Shown: one piece after another, positions 63,597 to 64,000 of the stretch
How positions within the stretch are numbered: the stretch's first letter is position 1
How the letters are laid out: each line of letters opens with the position of its first letter
Assembly (NCBI GenBank): GCA_946186205.1
Contig: CAMHMH010000002.1
Coordinates: 310,001 to 374,000, forward strand
Length of the DNA: 64,000 bases
DNA from: an uncultured Fretibacterium sp.
GTDB taxonomy: Bacteria; Synergistota; Synergistia; Synergistales; Aminobacteriaceae
Reading direction: 5' to 3'
Notes under the pieces: model-generated
The model's input: only the letters and a program-made list of their open reading frames with translations
Database searches by the model: none
Told to the model about the DNA's origin: nothing
Made by a program: the position numbers and the translations under genes

Positions 63597-64000
63597 ATGC
63601 TTTCACTGAAGAAGTACACGGCGATTTTTGCGGCTGCCGTAATTTTCTGTACGCTGTCTTCATGCTCTGCTCTTGCTGAAAACGCAACGGGCTATATACC
63701 TGAGCCTTTCGACATGACTCACCTGTATTATGATCCGCCTAAATTCCCCGTGAGTCATAACGATGACGGCAAAACAGGCGCAACGACTCTCCCTGTAAGC
63801 TACGACTTGAGGAATTACGGAAGAGTCCCGGATGTCAGGAATCAGAATCCTTTCGGCACATGCTGGGCACACGCTACACTAGGAGCAATGGAGTCAAACT
63901 ATCTCACGCAAAAATTGAATGGTAAACTCACTGAGATAAATTCGGTTGACATTTCTGAGCTTCATATGGCGTGGTACGTCTACAAAGATCCGGAAGAGGG
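63597..64000 (+). CDS. Secreted papain-like (C1) cysteine peptidase, 3' truncated by window
   Basis: An open frame runs from the ATG at 63597 (AGGAGG 9 nt upstream) to the window end, 134 residues so far. A signal peptide includes a possible lipobox (LSSC, residue about 22). After a short pro-segment, the mature enzyme starts LPVSYDLRNYGRVPDVRNQN and the active-site block PFGTCWAHATLGAMESNYL contains the catalytic cysteine and the helix of C1A peptidases. The catalytic His and Asn would lie downstream. Such exported peptidases fit a proteolytic lifestyle. Confidence 0.9.
   Translation, partial: MLSLKKYTAIFAAAVIFCTLSSCSALAENATGYIPEPFDMTHLYYDPPKFPVSHNDDGKTGATTLPVSYDLRNYGRVPDVRNQNPFGTCWAHATLGAMESNYLTQKLNGKLTEINSVDISELHMAWYVYKDPEE

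Overview
The window is chromosomal DNA from a diderm, probably anaerobic bacterium. Kdo genes (kdsA, kdsD, kdsB) point to lipopolysaccharide. Biotin-dependent decarboxylase subunits, an M20 peptidase, glutamine synthetase III, solute-binding proteins and many secreted proteins fit a peptide or amino-acid fermenter. Gene content and protein flavour are compatible with Synergistota; this is inference, since no rRNA or other phylogenetic marker was compared. Gene packing is dense, with mostly strong GGAGG ribosome sites, frequent TTG and GTG starts, and some genes that appear to start at AUA. No insertion sequence, prophage or CRISPR array was found.

Layout. 1-6.6 kb: a 5'-truncated YafQ toxin, a LysR regulator, a metal ATPase with its ArsR repressor, and two related lipoproteins. 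6.6-9.3 kb: a TPP riboswitch, thiT and cbiA, then an exported flavodoxin. 9.4-13.4 kb: a 1350-residue leucine-rich/Ig-like surface protein. 13.6-16.9 kb: murD-ftsW-murG. 17-19.5 kb: a pilin-like protein, a candidate small RNA, a BrnT-type toxin pair and a six-tRNA cluster. 19.7-26.9 kb (minus): carB, a SurA/PpiD-like protein with an 11-copy 39-bp repeat, and polA. 27-28.6 kb: an AlbA/RecG-like protein and a DtxR-family regulator. 28.7-33.3 kb (minus): an operon of a periplasmic protein, pfkA, rho and an M20 peptidase. A 34-bp tandem repeat array separates it from the divergent mmdA-oadG-biotin carrier genes (33.8-36.2 kb). 36.7-42.5 kb: fba-kdsA-aspartokinase homologue-kdsD-kdsB-ELM1-like. 42.5-48.6 kb: an antiporter, glnN and a secreted FAD oxidoreductase. 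48.8-54.3 kb: riboflavin genes ribD-ribE and ribA-ribH, interrupted by mtnA, a micro-operon of small proteins and a DUF4160 pair. 54.3-64 kb: serS, a WecA-like/WecG fusion, a Sel1 protein, an unrecognised 401-residue enzyme-like protein, twin solute-binding proteins, PfpI, TMEM43 and a truncated papain-like protease.

The most interesting signal is at 51.68 kb. A perfect -35 and a perfect -10 box are separated by a 20-bp spacer that contains ten consecutive cytosines. This is the architecture of a slippage-controlled (phase-variable) promoter. It drives a self-contained unit of three small genes (59, 88 and 49 residues), two of which fall below usual gene-length cut-offs, closed by an intrinsic terminator. 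Other leads are AUA initiation for polA and kdsD, the tandem array between divergent promoters, an aspartokinase homologue lacking its canonical lysine, and a membrane glycosyltransferase fusion whose WecA-like half has lost its catalytic aspartates.
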